NCBI GenBank assembly: GCA_963205465.1
Contig: CAUJKG010000084.1
Location: 1-7,680 of the forward strand
Direction of reading: 5' to 3'
Length of the DNA: 7,680 nt
From: Pseudomonadota bacterium
GTDB taxonomy: Bacteria; Pseudomonadota; Alphaproteobacteria; Rhizobiales; Xanthobacteraceae
The translations under genes were made by a program, and so were the position numbers. Below, one piece after another: positions 1 through 6,305 of the stretch; positions within the stretch are counted from its first letter, which is position 1, and every line of letters starts with the position of its first letter. The notes below the pieces were generated by a model, which saw only the letters and a list, made by a program, of their open reading frames with translations, was not told the origin of the DNA and ran no database searches.

Positions 1-133
1 CGCCTTTCAGCACGCGATCGGTACAGTCGCGGCAGAAGGTGCATTCGAATGTGCAGATAAACGCCTCGCGCGATTGCGGCGGCAGATCGCGATCGCAGCA
101 CTCGCAATTGGGACGTAGTTCCATCATCGGCAT
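1..133 (-). CDS. DUF1272 cysteine-rich protein (3' end outside window)
   Basis: This is the N-terminal 44 residues of a small minus-strand protein whose remainder lies left of the window. It begins MPMMELRPNCECCDRDLPP and carries cysteines at residues 10, 12, 13, 27, 31, 34 and 37, arranged as CxCC then CxxxCxxCxxC. That pattern, together with the ELRPNCECCDRDLPP opening, is typical of the DUF1272 family, small proteins of roughly 60-90 residues that probably bind zinc. No reaction or partner is known to me. The start at base 133 is chosen because a GGAGG Shine-Dalgarno lies seven bases upstream (complement of 141-145); ATGs at 127 and 124 would be too far from it. It is divergent from the thiC leader, so a shared promoter region lies between them, but nothing links it to thiamine. 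Family assignment is from memory of the signature. Confidence 0.82.
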   Translation of the reverse strand, partial: MPMMELRPNCECCDRDLPPQSREAFICTFECTFCRDCTDRVLKG

Positions 134-174
134 GGGACATCCTCCGTGACTGAGCCTAGAAGCGGCCTTCGCCA

Positions 175-203
175 TTGACGAGCCAAAAATAAAAGCCAAG
201 AGT
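175..203 (+). promoter_or_regulatory. Candidate sigma70-type promoter for the thiC riboswitch transcript
   Basis: TTGACG at 175-180 matches the -35 consensus in five of six positions. A 17-base spacer places the -10 hexamer at 198-203 (AAGAGT), which is a poor match of three of six. The predicted transcription start, about base 210, coincides with the first paired base of the riboswitch, which is the main reason to take it seriously. The call is an inference from spacing. Confidence 0.35.
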
Positions 204-209
204 ACCTCC

Positions 210-310
210 GTTCCGAGGGGAGTCCTGAGCGCGGGAGCGCAAGACGGGCTGAGATTCCGCGATGCGCGGTAACCCTTTGAACCTGATCCGGGTCATGCCG
301 GCGAAGGGAC
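210..310 (+). ncRNA. TPP (THI-box) riboswitch in the thiC leader
   Basis: The leader holds the conserved parts of the thiamine pyrophosphate aptamer in the right order: GGGG at 217-220, CTGAGA at 249-254 (pyrimidine-sensing loop), AACCCTTTGAACCTGATC at 271-288, and GGGTCATGCCGGCGAAGGGA at 290-309 (pyrophosphate side). Helix P1 can form between GTTCC at 210-214 and GGGAC at 306-310. Known members bind TPP and repress thiamine synthesis or transport genes. Here the aptamer ends 103 bases before the thiC start codon, so it should lower ThiC synthesis when TPP is plentiful. Whether control acts on transcription or translation is not settled by the sequence; see the hairpin at 362-387. Confidence 0.95.
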
Positions 311-361
311 AGGACAATGCACGGACTGAACGTCCATCGACTCCTTCTACATCCATTTTTT

Positions 362-392
362 CGCGGGTGCGTTTTTGCGCGCCTGCGCTTTT
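362..392 (+). terminator. Hairpin with short U-run between riboswitch and thiC; candidate expression platform
   Basis: CGCGGGTGCG at 362-371 can pair with GCGCGCCTG region bases 378-387 in a ten-base-pair stem containing two G-U pairs. The loop is six bases (TTTTTG), and a CTTTT run follows at 388-392. It sits after the aptamer and about 20 bases before the thiC start, the right place for a conditional terminator or a structure that hides the ribosome-binding site. The U-run is short, so this may be only a leader hairpin. No clear antiterminator pairing with the aptamer was worked out. Confidence 0.4.
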
Positions 393-413
393 GCGCGTGA
401 AAGCGAGGCCACC

Positions 414-2276
414 ATGAACATCCATGATCGTGAACTGAAGACCCCGGAAGTCACCACCGGCGCGCTCCCCGCTTCGCGCAAGATCTATTCGGCACCGGAA
501 ACGGCTCCCGATCTGCGTGTGCCGCTACGCGAGATCGCGCTTTCGGAAGGCTCGAAAGAACCGCCGCTGCCAGTTTACGACACTTCCGGTCCCTACACCG
601 ATCCGGCCGTGAAGATCGACGTCGAGAAAGGTTTGCTCCGCCAGCGCGTCCAATGGGTGAAGGAGCGCGGCGGCATCGAGGAATATGAGGGCCGCACAAT
701 CCAGCCGATCGATAACGGCAACGCCACCGGCAAATATCTCGCGCGCGCATTTCCAAACACCCCGAAGCCGATGCGCGGCATCGGCTCTGCTCCGGTGACG
801 CAGTACGAATTCGCCAAAGCCGGCATCATCACCAAGGAAATGATCTACGTCGCCGAGCGCGAGAACCTCGGCCGCAAGAAAATGCTGGAGCGCGCGGAAA
901 GTGCGCTTGCCGACGGCGAACAGTTCGGCGGCAGCCTGCCCGCCTTCATCACGCCGGAATTCGTGCGTGACGAGATCGCCCGCGGCCGCGCGATCATTCC
1001 CGCCAACATCAACCACGCCGAACTCGAGCCGATGATCATCGGCCGCAATTTCCTCGTGAAGATCAATGCCAACATCGGCAACAGCGCCGTCACCTCTTCG
1101 GTCGAGGAAGAAATCGACAAGATGGTCTGGGCGATCCGCTGGGGCGCGGATACGGTGATGGACCTGTCCACGGGCCGCAACATCCACAACACGCGCGAAT
1201 GGATCCTGCGCAATTCGCCGGTGCCGATCGGCACCGTGCCGATCTATCAGGCGCTGGAGAAAGTGAACGGCGATCCGGTCAAGCTCGACTGGGAAGTCTA
1301 TAAGGACACGCTGATCGAGCAATGCGAACAGGGCGTCGATTACTTCACGATCCACGCCGGCGTCCGCCTCGCTTACGTGCCGCTGACCGCGAACCGCGTC
1401 ACCGGCATCGTCTCACGCGGCGGCTCGATCATGGCGAAGTGGTGCCTGTCGCGGCACAAGGAAAGTTTCCTCTACGAACGCTTCGACGAGATTTGCGACA
1501 TCATGCGCAAATACGACGTGAGCTTCTCGCTCGGCGACGGCTTGCGACCGGGCTCCATTGCCGACGCCAATGATCGCGCGCAATTCGCGGAACTAGAAAC
1601 GCTCGGCGAGCTGACGCAGATCGCGTGGCAGAAAGGCTGCCAGGTGATGATCGAAGGCCCCGGCCATGTGCCGATGCACAAGGTCAAGATCAACATGGAG
1701 AAGCAGCTGAAAGAATGCGGCGAGGCGCCGTTCTATACGCTCGGACCGCTGACGACCGACATCGCGCCGGGCTACGACCACATCACGAGCGGCATCGGTG
1801 CGGCGATGATCGGCTGGTTCGGCTGCGCGATGCTTTGCTACGTGACGCCTAAGGAGCATCTCGGCCTGCCGAACCGCGACGATGTGAAAACCGGCGTCAT
1901 TACCTACAAGATCGCGGCGCATGCCGCCGATCTCGCCAAAGGCCATCCGGCCGCGCAGCTACGCGACGACGCACTAAGCCGCGCACGTTTCGACTTCCGC
2001 TGGGAGGATCAGTTCAATCTCGGCCTCGACCCGGACACCGCGCGCGACTTCCACGACGAGACGCTGCCGAAGGACGCGCACAAGGTGGCCCACTTCTGCT
2101 CCATGTGCGGACCCAAGTTCTGTTCGATGAAGATCACGCAGGACGTGCGGGATTACGCGGCAACCTTGATTGATAAAGAATCCGGCATGGCGCAGATGAG
2201 CGAGAGGTTCAAAGCGCTGGGCGAGCAGGTTTATGTTGCGGCTGATGCGGTGAAAGAAAGCAACAAGGCACTCTGA
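414..2276 (+). CDS. thiC: Phosphomethylpyrimidine synthase ThiC
   Basis: ThiC is a cytoplasmic radical-SAM enzyme that rearranges aminoimidazole ribotide (AIR) into HMP-phosphate, the pyrimidine half of thiamine. The 620-residue product has the usual length for Hyphomicrobiales. The N-terminal ThiC-associated region spans about residues 20-100, including a conserved YDTSGPYTDP stretch, followed by the TIM-barrel catalytic domain. The C-terminal CxxCxxxxC motif that binds the 4Fe-4S cluster is C562, C565 and C570. H418 (in EGPGHVP) and H482 (in KEHLGLP) match, by position and context, the metal-binding histidines known from Caulobacter ThiC. The start at 414 was chosen over an in-frame TTG at 375 because homologues begin near MNI and a purine-rich AGCGAGG lies just upstream. 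A TPP riboswitch precedes it, and a DUF2188 gene starts two bases after its stop. No frameshift or missing residue was seen. Confidence 0.98.
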   Translation: MNIHDRELKTPEVTTGALPASRKIYSAPETAPDLRVPLREIALSEGSKEPPLPVYDTSGPYTDPAVKIDVEKGLLRQRVQWVKERGGIEEYEGRTIQPIDNGNATGKYLARAFPNTPKPMRGIGSAPVTQYEFAKAGIITKEMIYVAERENLGRKKMLERAESALADGEQFGGSLPAFITPEFVRDEIARGRAIIPANINHAELEPMIIGRNFLVKINANIGNSAVTSSVEEEIDKMVWAIRWGADTVMDLSTGRNIHNTREWILRNSPVPIGTVPIYQALEKVNGDPVKLDWEVYKDTLIEQCEQGVDYFTIHAGVRLAYVPLTANRVTGIVSRGGSIMAKWCLSRHKESFLYERFDEICDIMRKYDVSFSLGDGLRPGSIADANDRAQFAELETLGELTQIAWQKGCQVMIEGPGHVPMHKVKINMEKQLKECGEAPFYTLGPLTTDIAPGYDHITSGIGAAMIGWFGCAMLCYVTPKEHLGLPNRDDVKTGVITYKIAAHAADLAKGHPAAQLRDDALSRARFDFRWEDQFNLGLDPDTARDFHDETLPKDAHKVAHFCSMCGPKFCSMKITQDVRDYAATLIDKESGMAQMSERFKALGEQVYVAADAVKESNKAL

Positions 2277-2278
2277 TC

Positions 2279-2518
2279 ATGACACATGTCACCTATAGAA
2301 TAGTCCGCCACGACAGCGGCTGGGCTTACACCGCGAACGGCACCTTTTCAGAGCCGTTTGCAAGTCACGACGCCGCGCTCGCGGCGGCAAGGCGCGCGGC
2401 GCAGGAGCAACGCATCCCCGGCGCAAGCCACGTCATCGAATACGAGGATGAGAAAGGCATGTGGCACACCGAAACCGCCTTGGGCAGCGACCGGCCGGAG
2501 ACGGATGTGAAGGGATAG
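2279..2518 (+). CDS. DUF2188 family small protein, coupled to thiC
   Basis: A 79-residue soluble protein without signal peptide or membrane segment. Its layout is a short beta-rich start (THVTYRIVRHDSGWAY), a phrase like GTFSEPFASHDAAL leading into an alanine/arginine-rich helix, and a final strand IEYEDEKGMWHTE. This strand-strand-helix-strand plan, with WAY near the start and a GxWH near the end, matches the DUF2188 family of small bacterial proteins of unknown function. The ATG begins two bases after the thiC stop codon, and no strong Shine-Dalgarno is present (only AAGG about 12 bases upstream), so translation is probably coupled to ThiC and placed under the same riboswitch. A role in thiamine metabolism is only suggested by position; DUF2188 genes also occur elsewhere. 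Gene reality is well supported by its distinct protein pattern. Confidence 0.8.
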   Translation: MTHVTYRIVRHDSGWAYTANGTFSEPFASHDAALAAARRAAQEQRIPGASHVIEYEDEKGMWHTETALGSDRPETDVKG

Positions 2519-2549
2519 CATCCGGCGCGAAACTTCTCTTACAATTCCG

Positions 2550-3395
2550 TCACGGACAGCGTTTCAGCTCCGCCTGAAAAATGACTTCGCTCTTGCCATC
2601 TCTGATGTAATTGCGCCGCCACAGATTACGTGCACCGCTACGATTGAGTTGCTCGTACGTGACGATGCCCGGGAAAATCTCTTCTTCGAACTCGACGAAA
2701 TAGGCGAGCTTGCCGTCCGTCAGAAGGCGCTTCGAAGTACCCTCGTTCGTGACGACGAATTGCGGCTCGGCAGGGGTCGTTCTGCCGCTGATCGCCATCG
2801 GCGCGACAATATTCCCGAAAACAAATTTGACCTTGGAACCATCGCGCGAAATCCGCACCCGCTGCGGTACGCCCGGCGTTACGCCCGCATCAGCGCACCA
2901 CTCTCCTTCATACGCCGAAAGAAAAGCGGAGGCCTCGGCCTTGCTGTAGCTGTCGAGCGGGCCGCCGACAAATTTCTGCTGCCAGTAGTCCGACAGAAAC
3001 GGCACGGAAACCAGTCCGATAGCTACCGTCGCGAGTAACGACAACACGCCGATAATAATATTCGAATCCCTGTACCAGGGACTCTTCCGGTCGCCGGCCG
3101 CCGGCTTCGCTGCCGGGTTTTGCTGAAAGGCCGCTCTCGGCTTCGGCACCGAGGTTTGCGCGGCAGCGGGTTGACCGGCCTGCGGACGCGCTGGCTGCGA
3201 TGCAGGAGAAGGCGGCGTTCCGAAGTCGAATATTTCCTGCGCATGCACCCACTTTTTTGAGGCCTCGTCCCAAACCAAGTCCTGCGGCCCGAGCAAGCTC
3301 GCGTCGATCAGCTCGTAGCAACGAGCGGTCGTGAGGGGCCCATAGCTCTGTCCCTTGATGGAAAGATGCCATTTCGTTTCGCCGGCTGCGTTCAC
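2550..3395 (-). CDS. GYF_2-domain (DUF4339) single-pass membrane protein
   Basis: The 281-residue product has four visible parts. Residues 9-56 form a GYF_2 (DUF4339) domain: W9 opens it, YGPLTT follows, and it ends with LVWDEASKKWVHAQEI. GYF_2 domains are thought to bind peptides or partner proteins. Residues 60-105 are a Pro/Ala/Gln-rich linker. Residues 112-134 are a hydrophobic membrane helix. Residues 140-281 form a beta-rich domain, probably periplasmic, with only two cysteines (C167 and C280), which could form a disulfide. The start is GTG at 3393-3395: AAGGA lies eight bases upstream, the domain begins only nine residues in, and no ATG lies early in the frame. It is divergent from the exported protein at 3604. 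Function is unknown; the topology suggests a cytoplasmic adaptor anchored to a periplasmic sensor or binding domain. No hairpin terminator was seen in the 31-base gap to the DUF2188 gene. Confidence 0.85.
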   Translation of the reverse strand: MNAAGETKWHLSIKGQSYGPLTTARCYELIDASLLGPQDLVWDEASKKWVHAQEIFDFGTPPSPASQPARPQAGQPAAAQTSVPKPRAAFQQNPAAKPAAGDRKSPWYRDSNIIIGVLSLLATVAIGLVSVPFLSDYWQQKFVGGPLDSYSKAEASAFLSAYEGEWCADAGVTPGVPQRVRISRDGSKVKFVFGNIVAPMAISGRTTPAEPQFVVTNEGTSKRLLTDGKLAYFVEFEEEIFPGIVTYEQLNRSGARNLWRRNYIRDGKSEVIFQAELKRCP

Positions 3396-3603
3396 GGACG
3401 AAATCCTTCTTACGTTTGTGCGTCATCTTAGCGGGTTCTTCGGCGCTGAAAACGCCAAGACGGAGCAGTCTGCCCAACAAATTTTCGGCCCAGGATGCCT
3501 TGGCTCTACCCAACGCACACATCCGTGATCGCAGTAACCCCAGCGTGATTTGAAAACGCTGCCCCGCCGGGAGCATCTTTCCGCCATGGAAAGGACAACG
3601 GCC
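3396..3603. promoter_or_regulatory. Divergent intergenic region with paired GCG...CGC hairpin motifs
   Basis: This 208-base gap must hold the promoters of both the GYF_2 gene (leftward) and the exported ClpP-like gene (rightward). The string TGAAAACGC occurs twice, at 3447-3455 and 3551-3559. Each copy lies within a small inverted repeat: GGCG/CGCC at 3442-3456 and CAGCGT/ACGCTG at 3541-3561. TTGAAA at 3550-3555 could serve as a -35 for the rightward gene, but the matching -10 is poor. No promoter is called with confidence. Confidence 0.3.
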
Positions 3604-4188
3604 ATGGCACACGCAACGGGCAAATGGAGTAAGGGCGTAAAGAATTCGATCGCGGCAGCAGCATTCCTGCTCGCGGCAACACCGGCAATCGCCGGCACCT
3701 CGCGCGGCTTCGAGAACGGCGGCTACTTCACCCGCTTCGATCCGGTGGTCGCCGAATTCAACGAAACCCGAAAGCCGTTTCGCATCGTGGGTCTCTGCCA
3801 GTCCGCCTGTACGTTGTTCCTCTCGATCCGCAACGTCTGCGTCGAGCGCACCGCGCGCTTCGAGTTTCATGCGGGCAGCGACGGCAAGGGTAACATCCTG
3901 CAGTCGGCGACCCAGCACATGATCGATGCCTACAATCCGAAGCTGCGCCGCTTCGTGATCCAGAATGGCTACATGGAAACGCTGGCGTTCAGCGCGATCT
4001 CCGCCGACGACATGATCGACAAATTCGGCTACACCGAATGCACGCCGGAGCATCGTCTCGCGAGCGCCGACGACCAGTTCGAGCGCAGCAACGGCTACAG
4101 CAGCGAGGGCAGCTATTCCGAACGCCCGCTACGCAGGCGCGTCGCAGACATGCCGCGTAGCAGCGAAGGCAGCTATCGCGCGCGCTGA
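3604..4188 (+). CDS. Exported ClpP/SppA-like (COG3904-type) protein, putative
   Basis: A 194-residue protein with a signal peptide: K7, K10 and K13, a hydrophobic core at about 15-29, and probable cleavage after AIA at residue 30. The mature part has GLCQSACTLFL at 63-73 and FEFHAG at 86-91. This spacing resembles periplasmic proteins with a ClpP/crotonase-like fold, in which a Ser (here S67) follows a strand and a His (here H89) lies about 20 residues later. A peptidase role is therefore possible but unproven; cysteines C65, C69, C79 and C146 may form disulfides. The tail (about 155-194) is polar and disordered-looking, with the hexapeptide SSEGSY twice (166-171 and 186-191). The start at 3604 is preferred to ATG 3586 because AAAGGA lies eight bases upstream and the signal peptide then has normal length. 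It is divergent from the GYF_2 membrane gene. It could alternatively be a non-catalytic family member. Confidence 0.75.
   Translation: MAHATGKWSKGVKNSIAAAAFLLAATPAIAGTSRGFENGGYFTRFDPVVAEFNETRKPFRIVGLCQSACTLFLSIRNVCVERTARFEFHAGSDGKGNILQSATQHMIDAYNPKLRRFVIQNGYMETLAFSAISADDMIDKFGYTECTPEHRLASADDQFERSNGYSSEGSYSERPLRRRVADMPRSSEGSYRAR
4099..4176 (+). repeat. Duplicated 18-base unit encoding SSEGSY in the C-terminal tail
   Basis: Bases 4099-4116 and 4159-4176 are identical in 17 of 18 positions; they differ by one third-codon base (GAG/GAA). Each encodes SSEGSY, followed in both cases by a basic stretch. The intervening 42 bases are not repeated. This looks like a small internal duplication that lengthened a flexible tail. 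Confidence 0.8.
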
Positions 4189-4199
4189 TCCCGCGCGCG
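4177..4199 (+). other. CG-rich hairpin over the stop codon of the ClpP-like gene
   Basis: CGCGCGCG at 4177-4184 is perfectly self-complementary to 4192-4199 with a seven-base loop containing the TGA stop. No U-run follows, so it is not a standard intrinsic terminator. It might stabilise the mRNA end, pause polymerase, or simply reflect CG-rich codons (RAR) next to a CG-rich spacer. Confidence 0.45.
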
Positions 4200-4264
4200 G
4201 CCTCTCCGCCCCCCTTCGCGCTTCTCAAGCGTGCGAGCCGGTGCGCGACATCGAAGCCGTTGTC

Positions 4265-4298
4265 CTGCAGCATGAGCATAGATAGGCTGATGCTGCAG
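4265..4298. repeat. Nine-base perfect inverted repeat CTGCAGCAT...ATGCTGCAG
   Basis: CTGCAGCAT (4265-4273) and ATGCTGCAG (4290-4298) are exact reverse complements. After one G-G mismatch, AGC (4275-4277) pairs with GCT (4286-4288), leaving an eight-base loop, ATAGATAG. It lies in the 151-base gap between the ClpP-like gene and the small membrane protein, 42 bases before the latter's start. With no U-run it is not a clear terminator; a protein-binding operator or a leader hairpin of the downstream gene are the options. Confidence 0.6.
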
Positions 4299-4339
4299 AT
4301 GGCGCTCCGGCGCTCGATTTCCACTGAAGACGGGATGCC

Positions 4340-4738
4340 ATGCTCCAGCGGCCCGCTCCAAATCGCGTCGTTGCAACGCCCCCGGCGACAAGTTTCGCCG
4401 CCCAGCTATTGGCACCCGAGTTGTCGGCTTGGCGCGGCGAGCAACCGCTCTGGAAAGTATTCTGGCTTTACGGCGTCGCCGTCAGCAGCGCGCTGATTGC
4501 GACCTATCTCTTTGCCTTCCTGGTCGATCAGGTCGCCCTGCGCCAGGTCCTCGTGATCTGCTTCGCGCCTTATACGGCCTGGCTGCTGGTTTCGATTTGG
4601 CGTTGCGCAAACAATACGCACGAGCCGTTGTGGAGCACGCTGGCGCGCTTCCTGACTGTCGCCTGGGCGTGCAATGCAGGGCTGGCAGTAATTTTTATCG
4701 AAATGAATCTGATCGCACACTACTACATGCAACCTTGA
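4340..4738 (+). CDS. Small membrane protein with three predicted helices, unknown function
   Basis: A 132-residue protein. Residues 1-36 are a polar, proline-containing cytoplasmic-type leader, then membrane segments at about 38-62, 67-86 and 101-121. Between helices 2 and 3 lies a conserved-looking loop, SIWRCANNTHEPLW, with a cysteine and tryptophans; aromatic phrases such as PLWKVFWLYG start helix 1. I recognise this as the kind of conserved hypothetical membrane protein seen in rhizobia, but cannot name a family. The ATG at 4340 has only a weak purine stretch (ACGGGA) upstream, so the start is moderately certain. The next gene downstream, a TDT transporter, begins 93 bases later on the same strand with no terminator between, so they may share a transcript. 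A longer frame overlaps it in another phase but has no protein-like pattern there. Confidence 0.7.
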   Translation: MLQRPAPNRVVATPPATSFAAQLLAPELSAWRGEQPLWKVFWLYGVAVSSALIATYLFAFLVDQVALRQVLVICFAPYTAWLLVSIWRCANNTHEPLWSTLARFLTVAWACNAGLAVIFIEMNLIAHYYMQP

Positions 4739-4831
4739 AATCTGCTCGCTCCGGCAGAGTCATCCAAAGATGCGCCTCCTCGTTTCGTCCCGCCGCAGAT
4801 GCATCAGCCGGTTTCCGGCGATCGGCGCGAT

Positions 4832-5908
4832 ATGAGCAAAGCATCCCGGCTTCAATCGCTGCTCGACGCCACCAGAGACTTGTCGCCGGCCTATTTCGCC
4901 ATGGTCATGGCCACTGGGATCGTCTCGCTCGGAGCCTACAAGCTTGGGATGCCTGTGCTGGCGAAGGCGCTCTTTGCGATCAACCTGATCGCCTATGGCG
5001 TCCTCGTGGCGCTGACGATCGTGCGGCTGATCAGGTTTCCCAAACTCTTCCTCGCCGACCTCACCAGCCATCAGCGCGCCCCTGGTTTTTTCACCTTCGT
5101 CGCCGGCTCCTGCGTGCTCGGCAGCCAGTTCATCATCATCGCCGGCGACAACCATATTGCCTTCGTGTTGTGGACACTGGCCATGACCCTCTGGGTCGTG
5201 CTGATCTACACGATCTTCACCGCGTTCTCCGTCAAACAACAGAAACCAACGCTTGCCGAAGGCATCAACGGCGGCTGGCTTTTGTCCGTGGTATCGACGC
5301 AGGCGATCGCCGTACTTGGCACCCTGATTGCCGCGCGATGGCAGCAGCCCTACCGGCTCGAACTCAATTTCGTTGCGCTGTCGATGTGGCTATGGGGTGG
5401 CATGCTCTACATCTGGATGATCGCGCTCATTTTCTATCGCTATATCTTCTTCGAATTCTCGCCGGGCGATCTGTCGCCGCCGTACTGGATCAACATGGGG
5501 GCCATGGCGATCTCGACGCTCGCGGGCGCGCTCCTGATCGAGAACGCCTCGGATGCAGCGCCCTATCTCCAGTCGCTCTTGCCCTTCCTGAAGGGGTTCA
5601 CGGTATTTTACTGGGCGACCGGAACCTGGTGGATTCCGATGCTCGTGCTGTTGGGCATCTGGCGCCACGTCTTCAGGCGATTTCCGTTCCAATACGATCC
5701 GCTGTACTGGGGCGCGGTGTTTCCGCTCGGCATGTACACAGTCGCCACGTGGGAGATGGCAAAGGCAATGGAGCTTCCGTTCCTCGACATCGTGCCCCAG
5801 CTGTTTATTTACGTGGCGCTACTGGCATGGGCTGTTACGTTTGTCGGTCTGATCCGCGCCGTCAGCCGTACTCTGACCGCAGCGCTCGCCCGCACATCAT
5901 CTCGTTAA
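4832..5908 (+). CDS. TDT/TehA/SLAC1-type membrane anion transporter
   Basis: The 358-residue protein has ten hydrophobic segments, at about residues 18-36, 43-65, 86-104, 109-133, 148-168, 178-202, 219-236, 253-276, 291-310 and 321-343. The first helix carries LSPAYFAMVMATGIVSLGAY, the hallmark opening of the tellurite-resistance/dicarboxylate transporter family (PF03595: TehA, Mae1, SSU1, SLAC1). Members are inner-membrane, usually trimeric, channels or transporters for anions such as chloride, nitrate, sulfite, malate or tellurite. FTVFYWATGTWWIPML at 256-271 fits the penultimate core helices. The substrate cannot be read from the sequence, so no symbol is given. The start at 4832 is preferred to ATG 4799 because it leaves a short polar N-terminus of family-like length, but neither has a good Shine-Dalgarno. 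It may be cotranscribed with the small membrane protein upstream. No terminator was seen directly after it. Confidence 0.9.
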   Translation: MSKASRLQSLLDATRDLSPAYFAMVMATGIVSLGAYKLGMPVLAKALFAINLIAYGVLVALTIVRLIRFPKLFLADLTSHQRAPGFFTFVAGSCVLGSQFIIIAGDNHIAFVLWTLAMTLWVVLIYTIFTAFSVKQQKPTLAEGINGGWLLSVVSTQAIAVLGTLIAARWQQPYRLELNFVALSMWLWGGMLYIWMIALIFYRYIFFEFSPGDLSPPYWINMGAMAISTLAGALLIENASDAAPYLQSLLPFLKGFTVFYWATGTWWIPMLVLLGIWRHVFRRFPFQYDPLYWGAVFPLGMYTVATWEMAKAMELPFLDIVPQLFIYVALLAWAVTFVGLIRAVSRTLTAALARTSSR

Positions 5909-6003
5909 CCTCATTCTCCTACCCTGAGAGCGCAAGTGTGAACGGAAGTTCCCGCCTGCATCCATCCTTTTGGGACGAGTTTCAGGGACGAATGGAGGGA
6001 ATG

Positions 6004-6249
6004 ATGAAAAGAATTCTGTTTGCCACAGCACTGTCGCTCGCAAGCCTGAGTGCGGCCGGCACGGCACAGGCGCAGAGCCAGACTTTGACCGGGGCCGTGG
6101 TTGGCGGATTGACCGGCGCGCTGGTCGCGGGGCCCTTCGGCCTCGTAGTGGGCGGCGTCAGCGGCGCGGTAATCGGCAACAATATCGAGCGTCCGCGCAA
6201 CGTCTGCTACATCAACAACCGCGGCCGCGAAGTCTGCCGCCCGCGCTGA
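6004..6249 (+). CDS. Small exported glycine-zipper protein
   Basis: An 81-residue protein with a signal peptide (MKR, hydrophobic core, AQA then probable cleavage after residue 23). Residues 30-60 form a glycine-zipper-like hydrophobic stretch with G30, G34, G35, G38, G43, G46, G50, G51, G54 and G58. Such segments in other bacteria insert in or associate with membranes, as in the 17-kDa surface antigen and OmpA-linked families. A basic tail contains C68 and C78, ten residues apart, which could form a disulfide. The ATG at 6004 is preferred over the adjacent ATG 6001 because GGAGGG at 5994-5999 is then four bases away rather than one. A strong terminator follows 25 bases after the stop. The molecular role is unknown; an outer-membrane or periplasmic structural protein is the best guess. 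Confidence 0.85.
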   Translation: MKRILFATALSLASLSAAGTAQAQSQTLTGAVVGGLTGALVAGPFGLVVGGVSGAVIGNNIERPRNVCYINNRGREVCRPR

Positions 6250-6273
6250 AGCGCGCATCCCATACGCATTGAC

Positions 6274-6298
6274 AGGCCGCCTCAGAGGCGGCCTTTTT
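6274..6298 (+). terminator. Intrinsic terminator after the glycine-zipper gene
   Basis: GGCCGCC at 6275-6281 pairs perfectly with GGCGGCC at 6287-6293 around a five-base loop, followed by TTTTT at 6294-6298. It is a classic rho-independent terminator and separates this gene from the lectin gene. Confidence 0.93.
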
Positions 6299-6305
6299 CG
6301 TTGGC

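Noticed and set aside
375..413. An upstream TTG start extending thiC by 13 residues.
   Set aside because: The extension overlaps the leader hairpin, is not seen in the family as I know it, and ATG 414 gives the standard N-terminus.
525..1355. A 276-codon minus-strand open frame inside thiC.
   Set aside because: It is the antisense shadow of a highly conserved enzyme in high-GC DNA; the translation is rich in D/R/H repeats and has no recognisable domain.
2908..4053. A 381-codon minus-strand open frame.
   Set aside because: It spans the antisense of the exported ClpP-like gene and an off-frame part of the GYF_2 gene, has low-complexity composition, and shows no family signature.
4429..5990. 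A 606-codon open frame on the plus strand running from 4429 to 6249.
   Set aside because: Its translation before about 6000 is arginine/alanine-rich and pattern-free, and it overlaps two genes with clear membrane-protein patterns in other frames. Only its last 81 codons (6004-6249) form a real gene.
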